From positions 226,392 to 290,391 of the forward strand of contig JAJFLC010000005.1 of assembly GCA_021772895.1 (NCBI GenBank): DNA of 64,000 nucleotides. The letters run 5' to 3'. A program made the position numbers and the translations under genes. Each line of letters begins with the position of its first letter. Positions within the stretch are counted from its first letter, which is position 1. Shown piece after piece: positions 7,898 through 15,140 of this stretch. The notes under the pieces are model-generated. The model saw only the letters and a list, made by a program, of their open reading frames with translations. It was not told where the DNA came from and made no database searches. Source of the DNA: Mariprofundaceae bacterium. Its GTDB lineage: Bacteria; Pseudomonadota; Zetaproteobacteria; Mariprofundales; Mariprofundaceae.

Positions 7898-8250
7898 GTG
7901 GAAATAATATTACCGTCTTAACCGATGCCTCACTCATCACCTGTATCGTACAGCGTGGCACCGCTGATGATATTGTGAAAGCCGCACAAGAGGCCGGTGC
8001 ACAGGGTGCAACCATTCACTACGGACAAGGAAATGGCATGCAGGAAGTGCTCGGCATCCTCAATGTCGCCATTGATATGGAAAAAGAAATCATCAACATT
8101 GTGGTGGCTGACGATCAGGCAGATCGGATTTATGAGCGAATGTTTCTGGCCGGAAAGCTGGATACGCCGGGCATGGGTATCATGTATATGACCAAACTTG
8201 AAAAAGCGGCAACGTACATCCCACCCGAAATCCTTGAGCGCTTACTATAA
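7894..8250 (+). CDS. PII-family regulator-like protein 1
   Basis: A 118-residue protein that starts at the ATG overlapping the DUF1538 stop (ATGA), with GGAG 7 bp upstream; a longer in-frame extension would overlap the membrane gene by 79 bp and is not needed. The ferredoxin-like PII pattern is visible: LITCIVQRGTADDIVKAA at the N-terminus, a short Gly-rich T-loop segment (ATIHYGQGNGM), NIVVADDQADRIYERM, and a C-terminal MGIMYMTKLEK strand. The T-loop lacks the uridylylated Tyr context of GlnB, so control is probably by nucleotide binding only. It likely gates or senses for the DUF1538 protein. Confidence 0.8.
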   Translation: MSGNNITVLTDASLITCIVQRGTADDIVKAAQEAGAQGATIHYGQGNGMQEVLGILNVAIDMEKEIINIVVADDQADRIYERMFLAGKLDTPGMGIMYMTKLEKAATYIPPEILERLL

Positions 8251-8252
8251 CC

Positions 8253-8585
8253 ATGGCAAGCCACCAGAAACTCATCACCTGTATCGTCCCTGAAGCCAAT
8301 GCCATAAAAGCTGCGGCTGCCTTACGTGAAAAATATGGCCCGCATACCATCAATCATCATTTTGCCCGTGGCATCGGTAAAAGCTCACCGCTGATTAAAC
8401 GTGGTTTGGGTGAAAAAACAGAGAAGGTTGTATTAAACGTGATTGTCGAAAAAAAAATGGCAGATGAAATTTTCGAATTTCTTTATCACGAAACCGATAT
8501 CAATCGGCCTCGCGGTGGCCTGATCTACATCAATGTCATTTGCACGCCGACCATGAAAACTCCGCAAAGTTTACAACAAGATTAA
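8253..8585 (+). CDS. PII-family regulator-like protein 2
   Basis: A 110-residue second PII-like protein, 2 bp after the first. It has the same LITCIVPEANAIKAAAAL opening, a basic T-loop region (ARGIGKSSPLIKRG), a VVLNVIVEKKMADEIFEFL strand-helix and a closing RGGLIYINVI strand. Its T-loop is longer and Lys/Arg-rich compared with its partner. Two unequal PII-like subunits behind one membrane protein suggest a heteromeric or dual-signal regulator. It ends the operon; no clear hairpin terminator follows in the 162-bp convergent gap. Confidence 0.78.
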   Translation: MASHQKLITCIVPEANAIKAAAALREKYGPHTINHHFARGIGKSSPLIKRGLGEKTEKVVLNVIVEKKMADEIFEFLYHETDINRPRGGLIYINVICTPTMKTPQSLQQD

Positions 8586-8747
8586 AAGGTTCGAACCTGA
8601 ACATGAGATTTTTCAAATAAACTCAATGTGCCGACTTTACCCCGGAAACTGCTTGCGCCAAAAACGACCATTCTAGATAGCGGTAAATTCCACCCTTAAT
8701 AAGCAATTTTCGACCTTCCCTTCTGATTGGCGATTGAAGTTATATCT

Positions 8748-9476
8748 TCATAGCCGTCGAAACATCCAAAAGCCGCGCCAGAGCAATGCCAATATAGCCA
8801 TGAATACAACTACCGCCGATGAGGGTGGAAAGTCGAATTGATTAGAAAAGAAAAGTCCGCACGTACTCGCAATAGCGGCGATCATCATCGCATACAATGC
8901 GGGCCCGTTATCACCATTGCGCCATACTGCCAGCCCTGGCATAACAAGCATGGCAAACACCAGAATCACGCCCACGGCATAAATGGCAGGCACCACCGCA
9001 ATCGCAAGTGCACCGTAAAAGATCATTCGCCCAATAAAATGATCACCGTGGCGCTGCTTCGAGAGCAGTAGAGCAAGTGCCCCCGCAATCGCCATAATGA
9101 TTAACTCAGATTCATTCACCCCAAGCACACTGCCGAACAGTAGCTCCATCATCTGCCCTTCTGCATGAGGCAGCATCGCCAGCACCATCATGCCAAGCGA
9201 GGCGGCAAGCGCATAGAGCGCCCCCATCACAGCCTCTTTCGGAAGGTCACTTTGCTCAGGAAGAAGAGCTAATAACACAACAACCACAGCCGTAATCACT
9301 GCCGCGTAGAGCATGCCATTGCCATCAAGCGCCATGCCGACGGCATAACCAACCGCTGCCACCTGCGCCAACGCCAGATCGATAAAGATAACCCTGCGCT
9401 TAAGAATCTGCTGCCCGAGCACCGGCAAGAATAACGAGACCAGCAGGCAAGCTCCGAGACTGAACCAGAGAATCAT
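8748..9476 (-). CDS. ABC transporter permease for zinc/manganese (ZnuB-like)
   Basis: A 242-residue membrane protein of the ABC-3 metal-permease family, with about seven hydrophobic helices. It shows the VIFIDLALAQVAAVGYA segment that aligns with the family's coupling loop and a late VILVFAMLVMPGLAV helix. Its ATG overlaps the stop of the upstream solute-binding protein (TAATG). It is the last gene of the operon. No ATP-binding subunit is encoded here, so the partner must be elsewhere. It acts in the inner membrane to import Zn2+ or Mn2+. Confidence 0.85.
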   Translation of the reverse strand: MILWFSLGACLLVSLFLPVLGQQILKRRVIFIDLALAQVAAVGYAVGMALDGNGMLYAAVITAVVVVLLALLPEQSDLPKEAVMGALYALAASLGMMVLAMLPHAEGQMMELLFGSVLGVNESELIIMAIAGALALLLSKQRHGDHFIGRMIFYGALAIAVVPAIYAVGVILVFAMLVMPGLAVWRNGDNGPALYAMMIAAIASTCGLFFSNQFDFPPSSAVVVFMAILALLWRGFWMFRRL

Positions 9477-10366
9477 TATTGCCTCCCTGCTGCTGATTTA
9501 AGCAGCAGTTCTACCATGGCCAGATAACCCTCAGCCCCCTCGCCTTCCACAGCATCCGGCATGCTAACCGGTGTTGCACCGGAGAGCGTTGCCACCCGCT
9601 TCACAATACGTCCGAGATGATAGGGCTCTACCCAAAGCTGAGAGACTTTCCGAGTGCCAATCAGCGCCACCAGTTCATCAAGATGGCGTGTCGAAGGCTC
9701 CACACCGGGCTTGGGTTCGATGAATCCCGCCACAGGAACCCCAAATCGCTCACTGAAGTAGCGGTAAGAGTCGTGATAACTGACCACCGGCAAAAGACCT
9801 TTCAGCTTGGGTTGCCAGTTAGTCACAAGGAGTTGTAAACGTTTGCCAAAGGCCTCTGCCCGTTGACGATAAGCTAACGCGTGAGCCGGATCGAGCTCAG
9901 CCAGCCGTTCTGCAAGAGCTGATGCCGCAACGGCAACCCGAAGTGGATCAATCCACCAGTGCGGGTTGCCTTCCGGATGCACGTCGCCCATCGAACGATC
10001 CACCTTTTTCATGATCCCGAGAATTTCTACAGCATCAGATCCGGCAAAGTAACCCGGCTGCCCCTCACGAATCCGGCTATTGCGCGAAAGCTCGATAAGG
10101 GGTGGCAACCAGCCACCCTCCAATGCCAGTCCTGCCGTCACCAGCAGATCGGCATCTGCAAGATGGCGGGCAAGGGTCGGTTTGGGCGGTACAAAATGGG
10201 GGTCTTGCCCTACTCTGGCTAATACTCGAACCTCTCCATCCTCACCAGCCACGGCAGCAGCGATCTGCCCCAGTGCAGGCAGCGTGGCGACGATATATAG
10301 TTCCGCATGGGCAACCGCAGGAAGCAGAAGCAGCAGGACTAGAATTGAGTGTTTTAATAGCTTCAT
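9476..10366 (-). CDS. Periplasmic metal-binding protein (ZnuA/TroA-like)
   Basis: A 296-residue protein with a Sec signal peptide (KHSILVLLLLLPAVAHA). It is a cluster A-I metal-binding lipocone: candidate ligands are His in DPHFVPPKP, His in NPHWWID, and the SYHDSYRYF segment, with the usual long linker helix between lobes. The His-rich loop typical of enterobacterial ZnuA is reduced to HPEGNPH. AGGAG precedes the ATG, 10 bp after the porin stop. It binds Zn2+ or Mn2+ and delivers it to the permease encoded downstream. Confidence 0.85.
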   Translation of the reverse strand: MKLLKHSILVLLLLLPAVAHAELYIVATLPALGQIAAAVAGEDGEVRVLARVGQDPHFVPPKPTLARHLADADLLVTAGLALEGGWLPPLIELSRNSRIREGQPGYFAGSDAVEILGIMKKVDRSMGDVHPEGNPHWWIDPLRVAVAASALAERLAELDPAHALAYRQRAEAFGKRLQLLVTNWQPKLKGLLPVVSYHDSYRYFSERFGVPVAGFIEPKPGVEPSTRHLDELVALIGTRKVSQLWVEPYHLGRIVKRVATLSGATPVSMPDAVEGEGAEGYLAMVELLLKSAAGRQ

Positions 10367-10376
10367 CTGATTCTCC

Positions 10377-11645
10377 TTAATAAGGGTGTGCGCCGTGCGG
10401 ACCGATTGCTACGACCCAGCGTAGATACAAGGCATTGGCGCGGCCTCCCGCAGTGATACCGAGATCAGCAGCCACCTCGGCCAGCGCATTACGGGTATGC
10501 TTGTATTGCAGGGTGACGCCCTGAAATTCACTGATCTTCCATGCAAGGCCAGCGGAGAGAGCAATCTCCTTCAGCCCTCCAAGGGTTGCCGGATCATATT
10601 GTTGGGAATAATCGAAGCGTGAAAAGATCTGCCAGTTCCGATTTAGTGCGGCTGTCGCCAGCAGATAGCTGCCGTCATTTACCGCCGTTTCAACACCAAT
10701 TCCCTGCTGTTGCCAGCGGCGCAGCCACTCGCCTTCAAGCGTGAATCCGGCCTGCCCAATATTCTGATATTTGAGGGCAAAGTGGCCACCGCCGATACGG
10801 GTCATCGAATGGCCAGCAGCGATACCATTTCTACCCTGTACATAGTTAGCTCCAAGTTCGAACGTTGTGTCATCATTTACATCCCAGAGGCCGGACCAGC
10901 GTGCTATCCCCGCATACTGGCTTGTGCCGGTCGGGTCGAATGCAACATCATTCTGAGTGCCAAAGAAACCGGCGGTCACTGTCTGTACCGAATCGCCGAC
11001 AAAGAATGGGCGATCCAGCAACACACCGTCGCCAATGAATATTTCAGGCCCAAACAGATTTACCAGCCCGTTGGGGCGATCTGCGTAGATCAAGGCATGC
11101 GGGTGCATCTCGTTCACCCTACCGATGGGTAGGAACTTGCGCCCGGCACGCAGGTTTAGACCCCAGGGTAGATTGGCTGTAATAAAACCTTCTTCAACCG
11201 CCATGCCTCCTTCGGCTCCGGTAACCGTTACATCGAGCCGAGCATGCGGATCAATATTAGCACCGAAGATAAATTCAGCTTCGGAGAGTGGCAGAAAGCT
11301 ACTGCTATTCACGCCACCGCTTCCACGTATCCGCTGGCCGGTAAAGTTTCCGATTACGGAGATGGATGGATTGCCACTGTTCTCAGCCGTGGTCACACGC
11401 TTTGCCCTGCCTACCGGTTCTTCGGGGGCAGAGCGAACCATCTCCGGCTCTTTTCCTTTCACTCTTTCAACAGCCGCCTGAGGCAATGCCTCAGCACGTG
11501 CTTTTTCGGCTAGTTCCAGCTGTTCAATCCGCTTCAGTATCTGCTGAACCTGAATTTTAAGCTCTTCTATTTCGTTTGCAGCGTATGCATTGCTGGGGCC
11601 TAAAAGCACCACAGCAAGCATGAGGCACAGTCGTGCATATCTCAT
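10377..11645 (-). CDS. Outer-membrane porin-like protein of metal-uptake operon
   Basis: A 422-residue protein with a signal peptide ending SNAYA, then a coiled-coil segment (EIEELKIQVQQILKRIEQLE) like the periplasmic trimerisation stretch of some porins, a charged linker, and a ~310-residue beta-barrel region. AGGAG sits 9 bp before the ATG. Position directly before the ZnuA-like gene suggests metal passage across the outer membrane. The C-terminus PHGAHPY has His but not the usual terminal Phe. It is not a TonB-dependent receptor: no plug or TonB box is visible. Confidence 0.72.
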   Translation of the reverse strand: MRYARLCLMLAVVLLGPSNAYAANEIEELKIQVQQILKRIEQLELAEKARAEALPQAAVERVKGKEPEMVRSAPEEPVGRAKRVTTAENSGNPSISVIGNFTGQRIRGSGGVNSSSFLPLSEAEFIFGANIDPHARLDVTVTGAEGGMAVEEGFITANLPWGLNLRAGRKFLPIGRVNEMHPHALIYADRPNGLVNLFGPEIFIGDGVLLDRPFFVGDSVQTVTAGFFGTQNDVAFDPTGTSQYAGIARWSGLWDVNDDTTFELGANYVQGRNGIAAGHSMTRIGGGHFALKYQNIGQAGFTLEGEWLRRWQQQGIGVETAVNDGSYLLATAALNRNWQIFSRFDYSQQYDPATLGGLKEIALSAGLAWKISEFQGVTLQYKHTRNALAEVAADLGITAGGRANALYLRWVVAIGPHGAHPY

Positions 11646-11701
11646 GATTTCTTCTCCTGATTATTTTTGTTTGTTACGTCACAAATGGACGTTGATTGAA
11701 G

Positions 11702-12031
11702 TCAGGAGAAAACGGGAGGGGCTCGGATGAGTGCAGATGCTCTAGCAACCGCAATATGAAGCACAGGCTGAGAAGCAACCGGTTCGGTATGGGAAAGGTT
11801 TGGGGCTACGCAAAGTGCTATGGCTACAGCTGCACCGTGTGTTACAGCATCTTCAAGATCACAACTGATACAGGCACTATCCAACGCATGCAAACCATCA
11901 TCATGGCTATGGATGCTCGCAACAGACCAGAGGCAAGCGACAACCGCCAGCATGGAGAGCATCCATTGCATACGGCGCATAGTGTTTAAACCATGCAGGC
12001 TATTTCCAACCCATTTCATAGTCGCAATCAT
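11702..12031 (-). CDS. Small DUF2946-like protein
   Basis: A protein of up to 109 residues with a hydrophobic N-terminal helix (MLSMLAVVACLWSVASIHS), then His/Cys-rich HSHDDGLHALDSACISCDLED, a second hydrophobic stretch, and a C-terminus ending RAPPVFS, as DUF2946 proteins often do. These small proteins commonly sit next to metal-transport genes. The CxxC and His cluster could bind metal. The start is uncertain: ATG at 12031, 12019 or 11980 are all possible. It is the first gene of the metal-uptake operon. Confidence 0.55.
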   Translation of the reverse strand: MIATMKWVGNSLHGLNTMRRMQWMLSMLAVVACLWSVASIHSHDDGLHALDSACISCDLEDAVTHGAAVAIALCVAPNLSHTEPVASQPVLHIAVARASALIRAPPVFS

Positions 12032-12257
12032 ATCCTAAAAAAAGAATAAGCAGAAACACTACTGCTAAAGCATCTATTTTTTCATACATGATCGCCAGAC
12101 GCCTTAACGAACGCCCAAGACAGACCTTGAACTTTGGAACCCCGGCAGAGAGATTTAACGCATGTGTTGCATTGACCGTTTGAAATGAATGCCGTATACA
12201 GACACTCGTGATACGCGGCTATATCCCATTACTAAGTTCTGAACACTCTATGTAATG

Positions 12258-13547
12258 CTACAGAGTGGATACCACATCACACATCGCAGCAGTCACTTTT
12301 TTTAATTCGTGATTGCTGATGATATAGGGCGGCATCGTGTAAATGAGTTTACCAAATGGACGCAGCCACACGCCCTGTGCGATCAACTGCTTCTGAACTG
12401 CTGCCACATCAACAGCATCTTTCATCTCAATCACACCAATCGCACCTTTGACCCGGACATCTGCCACACCTGCTCTATCCCGGCATGACATCAGTTCTTT
12501 TTCCAGCTGCTGTTCAATGTTAACAGCACGTTCCTGCCAAGGTGATTTCAGCAACAATTCAATACTTGCCAACGCCACTGCACAGGCCAGAGGATTGGCC
12601 ATAAATGTGGGTCCGTGCATCAGCACACCTGCGCCATCTGCATGAATACCATCACATACTTTGCTGGAACATAGCGTTGCAGCCAGAGTCATGTAACCGC
12701 CTGTGAGTGCCTTGCCCACACACATGATATCCGGCTGGATTGCAGCATGTTCACAGGCAAACATTTTACCTGTCCGACCAAATCCCGTCGCAATTTCATC
12801 AAAAATCAAAAGCAGATCATACGCATCACAAAGCCTGCGAACCTGACGCAAAAATTCCGGTGCATAAAACCGCATGCCACCCGCATTTTGTACAATCGGT
12901 TCCAGTATCACCGCTGCAATGTCATGATGATGTGCCTCAAGCTGACTGCGAAATGAATCGATTTGTGAATCATCCCACGCAGCATCTGTTTCTGCACTGG
13001 GTGCATCAGCAAAAAAATGCTCAGTCAGCATGCCTGTGAAAAGATGATGCATACCTGAAACCGGATCGCACACACCCATCGTTCCAAATGTATCTCCATG
13101 ATAACCATGGCGGATCGTTAACAATTTTTGTTTATCTGTTTTGCCTTGTGCCTGCCAATACTGAATCGCCATTTTGATCCCGACTTCGACAGAGACAGAA
13201 CCGGAATCCGAAAAAAAAACGTGTTTCATATCGTTCGGAGCGATCTTCAGCAGTGCCTCTGCAAGGTCTGCGGCGGGTTTGTGTGTCAAACCACCAAACA
13301 TCACATGCGCCATCGCTTTTAACTGTGTTTCAACGGCCTCGTTCAGTTCAGGCACATTGTATCCATGAATGGCACACCACCATGAGGCCATACCATCAAT
13401 CATCTGCCGCCCATCTTCAAATTCAAGCATCACACCTGAAGCCGATGTCACGGGATAAACAGGTGCAGGGTTTTTCATGGATGCATAAGGATGCCATACA
13501 TGTTCACGCTCAAAATTCGCCCATGATGGATGTATGAACTGACTCAT
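12258..13547 (-). CDS. bioA: Adenosylmethionine-8-amino-7-oxononanoate aminotransferase
   Basis: A 429-residue PLP-dependent class III aminotransferase of biotin synthesis (KAPA to DAPA using SAM as amino donor). Diagnostic segments are WHPYASMKNP at the N-terminus, DGMASWWCAIHGYN, HGYHGDTFGTMGVCDP, the DEIATGFGRTG Asp that contacts the pyridine nitrogen, and GKALTGGYM with the Schiff-base Lys. The length matches E. coli BioA. Its ATG overlaps the holA stop by 4 bp, so it is co-transcribed with leuS-lptE-holA. No other bio gene is in the window. Confidence 0.93.
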   Translation of the reverse strand: MSQFIHPSWANFEREHVWHPYASMKNPAPVYPVTSASGVMLEFEDGRQMIDGMASWWCAIHGYNVPELNEAVETQLKAMAHVMFGGLTHKPAADLAEALLKIAPNDMKHVFFSDSGSVSVEVGIKMAIQYWQAQGKTDKQKLLTIRHGYHGDTFGTMGVCDPVSGMHHLFTGMLTEHFFADAPSAETDAAWDDSQIDSFRSQLEAHHHDIAAVILEPIVQNAGGMRFYAPEFLRQVRRLCDAYDLLLIFDEIATGFGRTGKMFACEHAAIQPDIMCVGKALTGGYMTLAATLCSSKVCDGIHADGAGVLMHGPTFMANPLACAVALASIELLLKSPWQERAVNIEQQLEKELMSCRDRAGVADVRVKGAIGVIEMKDAVDVAAVQKQLIAQGVWLRPFGKLIYTMPPYIISNHELKKVTAAMCDVVSTL

Positions 13548-14545
13548 ACAGAAGGTTCCCGGCTCAACAAATCCATGGTCATGCGTTCCAGTACCACCAG
13601 ATTATTTTCAACTGAGGCACCTTTGATCAGCTTTTCAGCTTCTGTGATTCGTTTTATCGCCAGCGAAAGTTCTTTACCTTTCCAGCGTTTGGCCTCCTGC
13701 GGGATCTGCTTGCGCGCTTCGCCAAACACACGCGACTTTTGCAATGGATTGCGCTCGCGCTGTGCCTGATACCAGCAATACATAAGCAACTGATTCATAC
13801 GTGTGCCCAACCAGCTAATGATCTGCACTTCTGCCACCTGCTGATTAGAAATAAGCCTGCGTAACAGAAGCAAAGCACTCGAATCTTTTTTGGCAACCGC
13901 ATGGCAATAGGCTTCCAGATCTTCCGGGCTACGCTCACCTAAAAGATCACCCACCACATGCATACCCAAACTTTCACGCTGTCCATTATCATAAAGGCGC
14001 AGGCGCTCAATCAATTGTCTCGCAGCAGCACGCATGCCATGCAAACGCTCTCCCATCATTTGCAAAGCTTCATCGGTGATATGTAATTGCTGTATTTTAA
14101 TTTCCCGGGCCAGCCATTGCTGGAAATCTGCCGGTGTCGGTGTGTGAAATTCACATTGAACCAGTTCAGATTGCCCGGAACCAGCATATGCCTGCATTTT
14201 TTTGTGCATCGCTTTTTTCCAGACAATACCGGGCGCACAGATAATGAGTCTGTTTTCAGGCCTGACTTCAGCGACCATGTTTAACAAATGCTCACCCTGT
14301 TTAGGGCTTGCAGATTCAGCATTGCGAACCAGTGCGTAACATTTTGATGGCCCGAACAGACCCTGGCTTCTGCTCTCAGTCTCTACCTGTGCCAGTTCAG
14401 AAACATCCACACGCAAGCGAATTGCTTCAGGGTCTCCTTTGGCCAAAAGTGCTTCGCCCATTTCAAACAGGGCATCACTATCTTCACCATAGAGATAAAA
14501 TGCAGACATTTCACTTTCCAGCACGTTGCTAGGTGAACGTTTCAT
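13544..14545 (-). CDS. holA: DNA polymerase III delta subunit
   Basis: A 333-residue clamp-loader delta subunit. It begins with AFYLYGEDSDALFEMGEAL, the typical HolA opening that replaces a true P-loop, followed by the GLFGPSKCYALVRNAE segment and a helical C-terminal collar domain. It has no Walker A, as expected: delta opens the beta clamp but does not hydrolyse ATP. It lies between lptE (19-bp gap) and bioA (4-bp overlap), the order common in proteobacteria after leuS-lptE. Confidence 0.9.
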   Translation of the reverse strand: MKRSPSNVLESEMSAFYLYGEDSDALFEMGEALLAKGDPEAIRLRVDVSELAQVETESRSQGLFGPSKCYALVRNAESASPKQGEHLLNMVAEVRPENRLIICAPGIVWKKAMHKKMQAYAGSGQSELVQCEFHTPTPADFQQWLAREIKIQQLHITDEALQMMGERLHGMRAAARQLIERLRLYDNGQRESLGMHVVGDLLGERSPEDLEAYCHAVAKKDSSALLLLRRLISNQQVAEVQIISWLGTRMNQLLMYCWYQAQRERNPLQKSRVFGEARKQIPQEAKRWKGKELSLAIKRITEAEKLIKGASVENNLVVLERMTMDLLSREPSV

Positions 14546-14564
14546 TTTTTACGACTCACGATGT

Positions 14565-15140
14565 TCAAAAGCCGGAATTTATCCGGCCCCATACCGCAAA
14601 AATCCAAGCTTTTCGTAAATTTTCCTGAATTTTCTTTCGCGATGATTCAATCCCGGTGGGACCACCGGCAACATAGACATCCCCGGATTCAGACACCACA
14701 CCTGTCTCCCATATCAACTTGCCTTCCCTGTAAATCCGCACATTCCCTGAAATCGTCATACGATACTGCGTGGCAATACCTGACTGGTCATAAGCACTCG
14801 GTACAAATGTTTCAGCAGCCTGTTCAATACGCAGCACTGCATGCGCTTGTGCATCAGTTACATCTTCCACGGCGATCATTTGATAACGATTATTTCCTGC
14901 AAACTGACGCTTCAGTTCAGGCAACAAAGTTTCTGCCGCCCCACCCAGCCCCTGAATCGAAACCGTGGTCACGTCTTCAGGTATGGCTCCCCCACTATCA
15001 GCCTGCCCTACCATGTGATACCCGCAGGAAGTCAGCAGCAATGCAAACATCATTGACATAACCACGCTACAACTTGCGTGTCGCCATCTCAAACGGAAGA
15101 AAAAAATCACATTTCGTAGCCAGGAAAATATATCTTTCAT
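14565..15140 (-). CDS. lptE: LPS-assembly lipoprotein
   Basis: A 191-residue lipoprotein. A hydrophobic signal ends in the lipobox LTSC, followed by GYHMVG, the conserved start of LptE. The body shows VSIQGLGGAAETLLPELKRQF and the RIYREGKLIWETG strand pair. It plugs the LptD barrel and helps insert LPS in the outer membrane. The N-terminal cytoplasmic stretch is longer than usual (about 35 residues before the Cys); an internal Met nearer the signal core is an alternative start. Its ATG overlaps the leuS stop (ATGA). Confidence 0.88.
   Translation of the reverse strand: MKDIFSWLRNVIFFFRLRWRHASCSVVMSMMFALLLTSCGYHMVGQADSGGAIPEDVTTVSIQGLGGAAETLLPELKRQFAGNNRYQMIAVEDVTDAQAHAVLRIEQAAETFVPSAYDQSGIATQYRMTISGNVRIYREGKLIWETGVVSESGDVYVAGGPTGIESSRKKIQENLRKAWIFAVWGRINSGF

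Noticed and set aside
12244..12267. CACTCT/AGAGTG hairpin at the end of bioA as terminator
   Set aside because: The loop is 12 nt and no T-run follows on the minus strand, so it is too weak to call.
14561..15061. 166-codon plus-strand frame over lptE
   Set aside because: Antisense shadow of lptE; no domain, biased composition.
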